This document shows, piece by piece, positions 37,244 to 48,591 of a DNA stretch of 64,000 nt. This DNA comes from Protonemura montana. Lineage: Eukaryota > Arthropoda > Insecta > Plecoptera > Nemouridae. The translations under genes and the position numbers were made by a program. The notes below the pieces were generated by a model. The model was not told where the DNA came from. It did no database searches and saw nothing but the letters and a program-made list of their open reading frames with translations. The stretch lies in contig OX387602.1 of NCBI GenBank assembly GCA_947568835.1, positions 19,705,021 through 19,769,020 on the forward strand. The letters run 5' to 3'. Position 1 is the stretch's first letter; each line of letters opens with the position of its first letter.

Positions 37244-40200
37244 TTAGCTACCCAAGGCTCGTGCTGAGCTGTGCTCCATGATCTCCTGCTGGCGGTCCTG
37301 CTCTACTGAAGAGTCCAAGTCGAGAATGAGCTGGTCTATGTTTGGCTTTGGTCCGTCACGAGGCATCAACAGTTTGGGTACCAGCTCGTATTGAGCTTTT
37401 GAGCAATGGTTTGTCAATGTTTGCTTGGGCAAGTCGTAAGTTACTCCTGGAAAGAAAGATAAGGTAAATATCCAAATGAAAGAGGAGCTGAACTGGAAAA
37501 ATGTGCGACCGAACCGGGATACGAACCCGGGACCTCCCAATTGCCGGTCCGATGCTCTACCAACTGAGCTATCAGGGCACACATATTCCGGTTTTTCGGG
37601 GTTGGTTAAGGGATCCCCTAAAGGGGGAAGAGACCGAGGCGACTCATAATGACAAGTACTTAGCGAAAACTGGAATATGTGTGCCCGGATAGCTCAGTTG
37701 AAAGAGCACCCGATCGACAATTGGGTGGTCCCAGGTTCGTATCCTGGTTTGGTTGCACATTTTTCCAGTCTAGCTCCCCTTCCATGCAACGCTTGCTAGT
37801 TTCAGCTCCTTAGTAGTATCACCAGAAAAACCAAAAACCCTGCAAATATCCATAAATATCCATAAATATCCAAATATCTATCTATGTTTAACATTGGTAA
37901 AATCTGATTTAAATTGCTAACGCTTGCAATGCTTGCAACACCTGCGACAGGTGGAGATTGGGTTTCGATTCCCCATTTGGGCATCAATTTTTGAGAGATT
38001 ATTAGTGTTCCTAATAATAAAATGTTTAACATTGTTTAAGGTAGCAGTTCTAGGCTAGATATCAAAGATGTCTTCAAATTTTGAATTGATCCAACAAATT
38101 AAGTAAAAAGCATACAAAAAATTACAAAGTTAAAGTAAAAAAAAAAAAAAAAAAAAAAAAACATTTTGCAGGTTATTTTGATTTGTAGTCAAATTGAGTC
38201 ATCATCCAATAAGAAAAAATATTTACCTTGCTTCTGGTAAAAAAGAACATAACCATTGTTATAATGTTCTTCTTGAGGCTTCTGTTTGGTGACATCTGCG
38301 TCGTTGAAGTAATGCCACTCCCCAGTTGACAAATGCTTCGTGTACGCCGTGTAATGCCCCGCAGTCGAGTCTCCAAAGTGGCAAACACTCGAATATAAGT
38401 TGTATGTATGAGTTGGCCCATGGTGCTGGCCTGACGATGAGTTAAACTTTAGACCAGTCAACGGAAAAGTGATTTTATTGTCGAGTTTCACGCTTACGCC
38501 ATCGTGGAAAATGAACCTGCAAAAGTAAACTTTTCTTATTAAATCCAATTGTTTCTCATTTCTTAACTCATTCAAAACTTTTTCTTTTTTCAAATAATAT
38601 AGAAATGTAACTTTTTTCTTGTTTTTATACCTCAGTCAAGCATCGGATTTGCGGTAAAACGGACTTATATGTACACAATGATCAAATAAATAAAATATAA
38701 AAAATAAATAAATAAAGAAAGTAAATAAACATATCATTGATTCTAACTATTTGACAACAATGATTGTAGTGCACCACGTCATGCCAATTTTTTGCTCTGG
38801 TAAGCTGCACTTCTCATTTCTTTCCTTCTTCACTTCTATCAATATCTAGCCTATTGTAACTTTATTTGCATTATTTGATAATAGTTAATTGATAATTTGT
38901 TAATTTGATCATTGGTAATATTGTCAATATTTTATAATAGTTAGAAGAACAGATTATCAAAACTAGCAATACAATATGACAAGAGAATTGAGCCAACCTT
39001 TTCAGATAAACAATGAGGAAGTTAGGATAACGCCACACGGAGAGCGTTTTCGTGGCACACTGATTCTTGTTGCACACCGGGCAGTACCACGGGTTGTTCT
39101 CGTCCAATTGCTCGCTGAAAATTTGCCCAAAAATATATTATCTCATCTTATACTATCAACGATACTATATATTATACAGACTCTGGATTAAATACATGCA
39201 ACAAAATATAGAAACAGTGCCGCCATTCGAAACCTAAACTGAAAGAATTATTTCACAATTTGACGCCGCAATCACAATTTGATGGAAGCAACGTGCCATC
39301 TATCAATTTTTATGGTGGTCAGTAGAGATTATAATACGAAAACAATGCGACAATAAGCCGACAAGCTTAGAAGAGCAATAAGTTACTTATGTTTTAGATT
39401 GAGATCAGTCTTTGTTAGTAAAGACAGACTACCACAGAGTAATTGAATGGGGTCAGTGAAGGAGAAATCGTTTACAGGCAAACCAGTACAAAAATCAGCC
39501 TGTCATTAGGAAGAAAGAAGTTACTTTTGATTGCATGCCAATTCAGGAAATGGTCAGGTGAACAGCTCCTAGCCTTAACTACTAAGTGATTGTTTAAAAC
39601 TTAACAATTGTCAAATAAGTTGTCGAGCTATGTCATGCCGCTTGCTTTAGTTATCAATGGGTTTGGACAGCGCCACCGACAACTCATTCAACATGCTTAC
39701 ACAAATCGATCCCACGTTTATTCTGAGCTATTACCTTTTGCTGAATGCTTGCAAACAGTCATAGAGAGAGAGTGGCTCGCTACTACGCTGGTCAGCCATG
39801 CTCGGATGGTCTACAGTCCGCACAGTATCTGCCACTTCCTCATAGAGGCGGACCGCAAGAGTGTCTCCTTTGTGCAGCCTGAGCTCTCCCTGGTGTGAGA
39901 TCGGGCAGCCTCGACAGTGCACAGTGTACATGCAACGAGAGCACCGATAACCCTGTTGCAAAAGAACATCAAAGTTATTATGTTTTTAAGCCTCATGCCT
40001 CTATCCTGGTACTCTTTTCTGAATTCTCGCATAGCATTCAATGCCCGGTTTGGAAGACTGTTTTGTTGGAAAGTTAATATTGCTTCTTCTTCAAGTTCTC
40101 TCTATTTTATCACTATAAATCAAACGCCAAGTTATGATAATTAGCCACACGATAATTCAAGAGATATTTGGACATGGAAAACTATACCTGTCCATCAACT

Positions 40201-43200
40201 AGGAGAATTGTGTACCGAGCAGAATACGGTACAAGTCGATCAACAGCGGCATACATATCTTCTCCCGTAATTGAACTAGGAAGTCTAATTAGGTGCGGAT
40301 GACCAAACAACTGCATTGTCTTCTTGTTGTTGTTTCCGTCCCCTTCGGTGTCCAGTCGAAACACGATAGGAACATTAAGAATCCTAAAAGTTGGCTTGAT
40401 ATCCCCAACCTTATCGACGGGCACAAATTCAGTCTCAGGTTTCACAACCGTGCCGCAAACAGGGCAGGTGAGCATGTCACCATTCGGATCATAATGCTTG
40501 CAAGACATCTGAAATATATCACCAATCCAGGTCAGTAAACACACCCTTTTAGCACAGTAAAAATAAAAATGTATAGTACATATTTCACGATGTATTGAAA
40601 TTCCTATTTACATCAATGCAAGAGTTGCAGAGGTGGCATCCACAAGCTTTGTGGCATCGCACATTTGTTTCAAGGTCTTCCAGGCAGATTGTACATGTTT
40701 TCCAGCTATCACGGTTTTCAAAAATCGGGTTTGGTTCCGTGAGTTGTTCGAATTCGATCGCAGTCATTGGTCCCATTAATTCTGAGCCATCGCCTTCACC
40801 ATTGTCTGGAAAGCTGCCATCAAGATTTTCGGGCAAAGAAGGACTGGTCGTTCCGTCTCCCGAACAACTAGGCATGCCCATTCTGATATCTTCCAGGTCT
40901 GGGGTCAGGTCTAGAGGGAGGGGATTGGCGATTTGCTCGATGACACCCATACCCGTGTCTATTATATCGCACTTGGAGGCTGATGATGGGAGCATCTCGA
41001 AGGCGTAGATGCTGCGGTTGACATCGTTCACGTGTCGCAGGTGGAGGTTTTCGTCGAGTGTCCTAGCGATATGAGCGTCTAGCACTTCTGCCAAAACTAG
41101 GCTCTTGGGGCCTTCCGGGCCAATCAACCGAAACAGTTCCTCTTTTAGCTTCATCACCTTATCCTGCTTGTTTAGGGTCAGTAGGTATTTCACAGAGTCT
41201 CTTGAATCCACAGGTACCACAGTAACACCTAGACAAATAAAATGGTTATGTAATTAAGTTTGCTAGCATTTTTAACCTATGTGAGTCTGACAGAAAATAA
41301 AACGTACATATCTGTCTCTCCATTGCATGAGGTACTGGGACTGACAGGTACATGAACGGTTCATGAGTTACAGAAATGTAGCCACAAGATGAACACACAA
41401 CCTAAGAAAAAAATCAAATTAATTCACTTGTTGAGGATAAAACTAGGCATACCAATAACAAAATTTTTGGTGCATGAAGTGCAATCTTTGAAAGGTCTAA
41501 CCGTGCTCTTGAATTGTCCTTGAAAAGTATCGACAACGATGCTCTGGTTAGCCCCGAGATGTTTCTCCCAGAACTTGTCGGCCTCCACCTCGTCGTTTTG
41601 GTGGTGCGAAGGAATCTGGTGGCCCGAACTTGAGCTGCTTGCCATTGCAGTGCCTACCTCCAGCTCCTGCTCCTCGTCTGACTCAAACTTGCGCTCGATT
41701 TCCATGCGAAAGTTCTTCTCGCTGTCCCCAAGCCTCATGCGCTTGATATTGTTAAAGCATTTACTCGATTCCATATCCAGACTCTCTTCATCAAACTCAT
41801 TTCCTGACTCCACCGAATCTTTGAACAAGTTATTGTCTTTAATTCGTTTGGAGCTCACAGTCTTTCCGTCGAAGTTGTGGAATTCTGTCAGATTGGGATT
41901 CTCCAACGATTCCCGCCTTCGCACTTTTTCTTGCTTGGGAAACTTTTCCGAGTCGAAGCGTATCTCGTTGTTGATTTCCTGCTCAGATACTAAGACATTC
42001 ACATTTGAGGTTTTCGCATCTTTTAATATGTGTTCTAGCCCTTGGAAACGCTGTGAAACGTTATTGAATCGTGTTGCAATTTCATTTTTATCCAGAACTG
42101 CGTCTCCAGATTCATTGTTGCCTCGTTTTAATTGATTTTCCATTACAAGATTATTGCAAGGACTGTTATCCTTGCTTATTTGATTACAAAACAGATCCAT
42201 TGCGGCATTGTCAACATCGACATGTTCAGGAGTGGCAGAGGAAGACGTAGGCTGTTCAACCACATCCATTAACAAATCAGCATGATTTTTCAGGTCACCA
42301 AAGGGCAGTATGTGCTCGGGAATAGGTTGCAGCCGAAAAACGTTCCGGGATTCCCCTGAACTCTCGGAACTGTGTGACGATGACGACTGGTTACATCTAT
42401 CGAACGAAGAAACTGACTGAGTTGCTGAGGCCTGCGCTGATGAATCAATCGGTGCTTTCCTCATTAAGTCACGGTCATCAAAAGCATCGGTAGAGCTGTA
42501 TGGCGTCGGAGGGGCCGTGGACAAGTCGGACAAAATGCTTTTGCAGCTGGCCTGGTTCAGCTGTTCGTGGAGATTATCAAGAAGAAGGGCAACAAACTCT
42601 TGACAGTCATGCTGAAACCAATCACGATTTATTTAAACCAAAGGTACTAAGAGTTAAAAATGAGATTACTTTAAAGCGTCTAGGAAATTAAAAAAATATA
42701 TTGACCAGTAGCAAGTATTTACCTGTCTGTAGTCCTTGAATTGAGGATGGTTGATTCCCAAAGCCTGCTTAAACTCATCAGGGCCTAGCACGCTGAACTT
42801 GCCTGACCACATCTTCTGTATCAGCGAAGAGAACTGTTCGGTGAGTGAATGAGGCAGATCTTTTTCACTCGATGGACGGGCCAAGAAGTATTCTACTAGA
42901 GCCGGAGTGGCAGCTAGACATTGTAGGCCAGCTCCCATAAAACATGTGTTCCCCATGTTGTGCAACCCACAAACTCCAGCTGTAGCTGTAGCATCTATAA
43001 CATAGGTAAATGCAAGTGTTACTAGTTAATTGAAAAAATTAAGTGACAAAAAAGGCACACAATAAATGCACAGTGCAAGCTCATAGAGGTCAAGCAACCT
43101 ACAAGTGATCTGCAAGAAAAAATAAATGCATTTTTAGAAAACACCTGAATTTCAAATCTAAGAGGCTTTGGATTATTGCTAGAACTCAATAAAAATGTTT

Positions 43201-45511
43201 ACTTGTGAATTTGATGGCCCGACCTTTCGAATCACGCTGTCGCAAACCACCACCCATAGTTGTGATCATGTTGCCTCCAACAGGGCAACATCATCACTTG
43301 TCATAACAGGCTCTAGATGCACTGGATATTTTATTCAACCAGAAACAGAGCAAATAAAGGCAGACCAAGAATATTACTGATAATACTACAGTAAACAAGA
43401 GAGAAACTTAACGTATTTCAATCAACTCTGCCACCATACCAGTTGCCATTTCGACAAAGAAAAATCATTTTCAATTATGAAATAAAAAAAGCTACTAATG
43501 CAAAAATGTCGTGGAATAATTAATAGTTCTGTAACCACAATATATTATACTGGGCGTTTTGAAACCTAATGACACAATCACAGCGAAAAAGTGCAGTTTT
43601 AAAACATCTACTGTAGCCAGTATACTGTATCACAGTACTGTATCCAGTAGGTTTTGGAATCCAACCAATATCTTGAAAATAAGTAATCTAACACTGACAT
43701 ATGAATCTGTGATCTGCATTTTGAAACAAAACAAGATACTACATTTGTATTAAAAACAAATACATCTCTTTTAAAAAAAAACTTTAAATAGATAGGTATC
43801 GATTCGTTACTCCAAATCAAGAACCTACCTTATAAAGAACATTCTCATCTAATATAAACACAATGTAGATGGTAAGAAGCTACCAACTAATTTAATATCA
43901 GATTGGTCTTGAAAACACATAATACTTAATACCTATTTCAGATCAGAACGCTCTGTTAGCCAAACGGACCAACTAAACCCGTTCCCTAGCGAGGACCATT
44001 TGCTCAAAACCCAGACACAGTGTTCCTTATTACACCGACCGAACGATCGCCGATTGAGGGACGACTATCTGTACGTTATCTATTTGTGCTCCATATTTGA
44101 TTTGAATGCGATGTCGGGTAGGGACAAATAATTACATTAGGCGAAGGCACTCGTCAGTTTATCATCGCTTTGAGTGCTGAAAATGCAGAACAGTACTGAG
44201 CAGCTAAAACTAGCTGAAATGGTTTATAAATTTGTACTTTTGGACTTGTGAGATTTTCTAAACCACATCTCAAACCCTGCTACACTTTTGTATATTTTTT
44301 CTGGCTAGTGATCGTTTCCAGGGTATAAATTGAAATTTTAAATTAATAATAACAAATATTACTACTAACAATGACATATACATTTTATAATGGTTTTCTG
44401 CATAAACGGTACTGATTTCTACAGACATTCTGTTATTATCCAAGAGTTTAGTGACATCAACTAAGAACAAAACGAACAGCTATTGAACAGCCTGTGCATT
44501 CTAATCTGATTGCTGGACACACTCTAGGTACCCAGCCATAGCATTGAATTTAATTTTGAAATTATTTTGAGAAAGCAGCACCATAGAAATCATCTTTATC
44601 ATATAACTAGGCTGAATTCAAAAGTGTAGGTGATAGGCTCGTGATGAATAAATAGCAGGATTGACAGCGATGAAAACAATTATGGAAAACCTGGAAATAG
44701 TTCTAAGGTAAGAGCATTGGTGCCAAAACCCTGGTACATGAACTGAGGGAGGAAAGAAAGATACACAACGTCCCGAGGTTGAAATTGCTGGTTGCAAAAG
44801 TTGAAGAGAGTTGTAAACATTTCCGCTCCTTCCTCGTTAAAATAAAGTTTGCTCTCTCTTGGTCATTTAAACTACATTCGTTGATTTTCATTCTTTTCTC
44901 TTCCCCAGTTTGTCTAGGAATGATAACTATTTACCTTTGACATCTTCGGCCATACCCGCATTGCTGGAGAAAAGTTGTCCCAATTCTGATTCATGGAAGG
45001 GCCCATGAACAGACGATTGCATATCCGAGTCCAAGCACTGAATTTCATCATAGCTGCCAGGAGGAGGTAAAGGGATGGGAAAGTCTCCCGCAGGAGTCGA
45101 GGCAAAGTCGGTTTCGTCGTTCCTAAGATAGAAAAACCATTTTCAAAGATAGCTAACTCTCACACTAAACAACATCATCAAATAATCCAATTCAAAAAGG
45201 TGGTTGATTATTCTTTTAATTAATTGTAGCATACAAAACAGTAGAGAATTTCAGTGAACTTACCAAGTATTGTTTTCAATCCCCATTGTTTCGAAAGGAT
45301 GATCAATATTGTGAATATCCTCAGAAACAGTCTCTACAATGCAGTTGTTGCTCAAAATATTCTTGCACGGAAAGTCCTCAAACGAATTGTTTAAGGTAAC
45401 AATAACTTTGGATTGAGTGGATTCACCCAAATTTGGCGCAATTGGCTCAGCCACATTCGGAGATGTCATGCAGCCGCTTAGGTTAAGCAAACGAGGAGTA
45501 TCCCTGTCCAT
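37244..45511 (-). CDS. Ubiquitin-specific protease, USP4/11/15/32-like, with a RING-like insert (11 exons, 1225 aa)
   Basis: Exons on the minus strand: 45511-45264, 45122-44935, 42994-42723, 42611-41502, 41401-41308, 41228-40612, 40508-40188, 39952-39735, 39114-38998, 38516-38227 and 37446-37244 (3678 nt). It is a cysteine protease that removes ubiquitin. The Cys box is GLHNMGNTCFMGAGLQC (catalytic Cys163), then HDCQEFVALLLD, IVVDTFQGQFKST, CSSC...EPFMYLSVPVP, the C-R-G-C and GDTLAV segment, WYCPVCNKNQ, FLIVYLKRF, the His box CHFGDSTAGHYTAYTK (His1116) and WHYFNDADV. Cys609/612 and Cys1034/1037 form the usual USP zinc ribbon. Two insertions split the domain: a Ser-rich acidic segment (about residues 245-570) and a cysteine/histidine-rich RING-like module (816-861). 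No DUSP or UBL domain precedes it; the first 145 residues are polar. The family is firm, the subfamily less so. Confidence 0.92.
37481..37781. repeat. Inverted pair of tRNA-derived SINEs
   Basis: The left copy (37597-37481, minus) and the right copy (37664-37781, plus) are about 118 bases each, separated by 66 bases. Read in sense, each has a short leader (GGAATATGTGT), a tRNA-like head (GCCCGGATAGCTCAGTTG with box A, GGTTCGTATCC as box B) and a tail ending TTTTCCAGTCTAGCTCC. The head resembles tRNA-Lys. The acceptor-stem halves do not pair fully, and no CCA or terminator fits a working tRNA. The pair lies in the last intron of the protease gene and could fold as a long hairpin in its pre-mRNA. 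Confidence 0.8.
37798..38161 (+). repeat. Probable retroposed segment ending in poly(A)
   Basis: The stretch starts near three tandem AAATATCCAT units, holds a tRNA B-box-like motif (GGGTTTCGATTCCCC, about 37957-37971) and ends in 25 consecutive A (38137-38161). A poly(A) end suggests LINE-mobilised insertion. The boundaries are uncertain and no target-site duplication was identified. Confidence 0.35.
42995..44934 (-). other. Second intron of the USP gene
   Basis: A 1.94 kb phase-1 intron between AAAG|GTAAAT (minus, at 44934) and TTATAG (42995). No exon or element of known type is seen in it. A small reiterated GTATACTGTATC-like patch lies near 43617-43650. Confidence 0.7.
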
Positions 45512-46859
45512 TCAGCTTCATGTATTTTCAAGCAATGAAGATCTTAAACAGAAAACAAAATACCTTACTTAGAAAATTACAAGACTGAGTTGACAGATAT
45601 CCGATAAAATTAAAAAAAAATCTATGACTGTCAGTTGCTTCAAAATTCTCTCCTAACAAAAAGACTTCATATGTTGCCCTTGAGCCGCATGCACACTAGA
45701 TTCTCAATTCAGTCACATTATTTGTAAGTTTATGAACCACCTGAGCACAAAGAATTTGCACTTGTAGGAAACAGAAGTAACAAAGGTAGGTTACTGTTAG
45801 GTAATCTAAGCTTACTTCCTTGTTCCACCTGGGCCGACAGCGAAATTAATGCTAGTAAGTAATCTAATGACAGTGCCAATTATGAAACACTTGTGGCTAA
45901 TACGAAATCAACATATTTCTTGTCACACCAGTCAAAAACCGCTAGTGAAAAACATTTCCTCACAAATACATGGCAGCCAAAATGTCTCACATCACCTAGG
46001 AAGTGCATGAAACCTGATGAAACTGAAACGAAAAGGAGAAGCGGTAGAGGGGGCAGAAGCCACCGGTGAGGAAACGAGGTACCATAGACACGGCGGTAGC
46101 TTTAAGCACGATTTGAAGAAAGAACCGAAGGGTCTCTGTGGGTATTATCAATCCATGGAGTGGTGTGATCAAACCACTAAGTCCGTGATAAAACCATACC
46201 ATACCTAAGTAAAAAAATATCTTTGGACTCCGAAAATTCTTTACTTTCCTTGTGCATAAGAAATAAATCCCTTTTCAAAATAAAGAAAATAGAATATGTT
46301 TCACGATTGTTCTTTCAGCGTGAGGGAAGGACCAAATTTCCCCAGCCACTGTTTTCTAATTCTTTTGCTGTAGCAAATAGGTACTACCGGTGAAACACTC
46401 AACAGTACTTCTAGTTAGGTCCGATATGGATAGATAAACAATTGTAAGCATTCCAACCAGAAGCTGAATTGGGACCATGTGGCTGATTGCATAAAGATAT
46501 TGAGTGGGTTGCTGGACGTTATAGACAGCATGGCCCAAATGAAACCCAATTGAAATCGAAGGAAGTGACGAGCTACCATGTGACAACTTTTCTGACAATT
46601 TTTGCGCAATCCCTCTGCAGGTCTACAGTCCTGGTGCTTGCTCTTGCAAAACAGCCAACAGAGAAAATGTTTCAAGAAATTGATATAAATCAATATAATG
46701 CACACCACCCTTTAGCTGTGCATGAGAAATGTCTTGAACGAAATTTTGCCTCTACTAATTATTTTATTTATTACTATTTTTTAATTGATTTTATTTTTCA
46801 TCCATTTATTAAAACAGGTAGAAAATGTTTACTTAAAGGCTCAATTATGCCAAATTATT
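45512..46859. other. Intergenic region upstream of the USP gene
   Basis: The first 300-500 bases probably include the 5' UTR and promoter of the minus-strand protease. A G/A-rich patch with short internal similarity (46010-46205) is present. No coding exon with family support was recognised; the open frames here look like chance. Confidence 0.45.
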
Positions 46860-47690
46860 TTTCCTCTCCTTCGTGCTCTTTTTGATATTTGTTTTCTTTC
46901 ACCAACTTCTTCCATATCTCCTTACCTAGACAGCTTTCTTTCTCTTCTACTTCATTCCATTTCCCACATATTTACTCCACATCTGCTTGTACCTTTTGTA
47001 TCCATCTTTCTCTTAGTCTTCCTCTTCTCTCATATGGCAGGCTTTAAATATTTCTTCCTCAATTTTCATATTTTTTCCAAATTATTTCAATCTTTCTTTC
47101 CCAATTTTACCACCTAATCTCTCGATATTTATTCATTCTTCTCAATATTTTGCATTTGATCTTGTCCAGCTTCGACACCCCTTCAATACTCCTTATAAAC
47201 ATCATCTGCGCTGCTTCCATTCATCTTTCCCCTGTTACATTCAAACTCCACAATCCACCCCCACACATTAAAATGAGTTTGTAATACATCTTATGTATTA
47301 GAACCTTGCATTTTTCGGGGAAGCTTTTGTCCCAAATTAGTTTTCTGACTTTGTTATAAAAATGTTCCCCTTGTTGTATTCGTTTATTTATTTCCGTTTC
47401 TATTCTCGCATCTTTATTAAGCATGCTTCCCAAATATTTGCAGTCTTCTTTTTCTTCTATTACTCTCATCTCAAAGTTCCCATTTCATCATAGTTCCCTT
47501 TCCTTTTCCTCTCTTCATCACAACCGCCTTACTCTTATCTTGGCTTATTTTCATTCCATACATTCCTGTTATCTTCTCCCATCTTTCAATTTTTATTTGA
47601 ACAGAATCTGTATTTCTCCATAATAAAATATTATCAGCATAAATGCATGTATTTGTTTCCTTTTCTTCCCCTTCTACTTCTCCCAATACT
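46860..47690 (-). mobile_element. Decayed non-LTR retrotransposon (LINE) reverse-transcriptase fragment
   Basis: The minus-strand frames read CIYADNILLWRNTDSVQ, then MYGMKISQDKSKAVVM, CKYLGSMLNKDARIETEINKRI, KVRKLIW, KAAQMMFIRSIEGVSKLDKIK-like sequence and a WIQKVQADV-like tail. This order matches the C-terminal half of arthropod LINE reverse transcriptases, from the catalytic YADD box through the thumb. The YADD box is changed to YADN, there is a frameshift near 47470, and stops interrupt the frame near 47220 and below. The 5' part of the element is missing. It is an inactive fossil. The clade cannot be fixed by eye. Confidence 0.75.
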
Positions 47691-48591
47691 TAATCCATTT
47701 CCTCTACAAATAACAAAGGTGACAAAACACTTGTACATAAAAATATAATTAATTACAATAAATTAGAATTATGAAATTAAATTAAAATTAAATGACCATA
47801 AAAAAGCATTGATTTGATTTTGAATTCTTAAGCCCCTTAGCAATGGTCTAACCTAACTAAAAGCTTAAATCACTGCTTGCAGCTTGCAGGCAATGCTTAT
47901 TTGATGAAATTTTACAAAGTAAATTAAGAGCAAATTTTGATGACCATTTTTCTAAAGAAAATTCACCAACATTTTTTGTGTGTCTAGTTCTCCGACAGTA
48001 TGTAGAAGTATCACATTAGTTGAGTGGAAGGGAAACACTGCTGGCACTCTGATCGAACATCGGCGCAGCAGGGCCTTAGTGGGCCGTAGCCCAAGAGAGC
48101 CCAAATCCAGCAGCCACATATTTGATATTAGGCATAGAAGTAGAAGGCTTTGCTCTAGAAATGCATATTTTAGCCTTAAGTTTATGTATTAGGTAACAAG
48201 CAACATGAAGCCAATTTTTCCCTTTCGCTGGTGAATAAAAAAAAAATTCAATGCTTACAATAGATCAAATGAACAAATCTCATTTCATCTTGCTGGAGAA
48301 GAGCTACAGATTTCATCTGTTGCAAAGGTCAAGATGAGTTACAGAAACCTAACTAGGATAACTTAGAGTAGCTGGAGGCCAGACCGAGGGCTCTCATTAA
48401 GCACCTGGCCATTGAGTCAGGTCCAGAGAAAGTTTGAAAACTATTTAAAATAATTTGAAACAGTACATATGGACAGATAATTTAAATATAGGCACAGTAA
48501 CAGAGGAGACATTTTTTTAATAATATTTAATGGTACACATGAACAGTAGCTATAAACTAAATTGCTATAATCACATTTTTAAGAATTGATT
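47691..48591. other. Intergenic region between LINE fossil and mRpL27
   Basis: AT-rich DNA. A short plus-strand open frame at about 47980-48192 has no recognised similarity. The lower end should hold the mRpL27 3' UTR. Confidence 0.45.

Noticed and set aside
37500-37580. Possible tRNA gene (minus strand) in a USP intron
   Set aside because: Boxes A and B are good, but the acceptor-stem halves do not pair fully. The sequence continues into a SINE tail and has an inverted second copy, so it is a tRNA-derived SINE.
37682-37760. Possible tRNA-Lys gene (plus strand)
   Set aside because: The 5' head looks like tRNA-Lys, but the anticodon arm and acceptor stem are degenerate, and the shared non-tRNA leader and tail mark it as a SINE.
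41539-42135. Plus-strand 198-residue open frame
   Set aside because: Antisense of the large USP exon, with no independent splice or family support.
46487-47117. Plus-strand hydrophobic open frames
   Set aside because: Partly the antisense of the LINE fossil (T/C-rich strand). The hydrophobicity comes from base composition.
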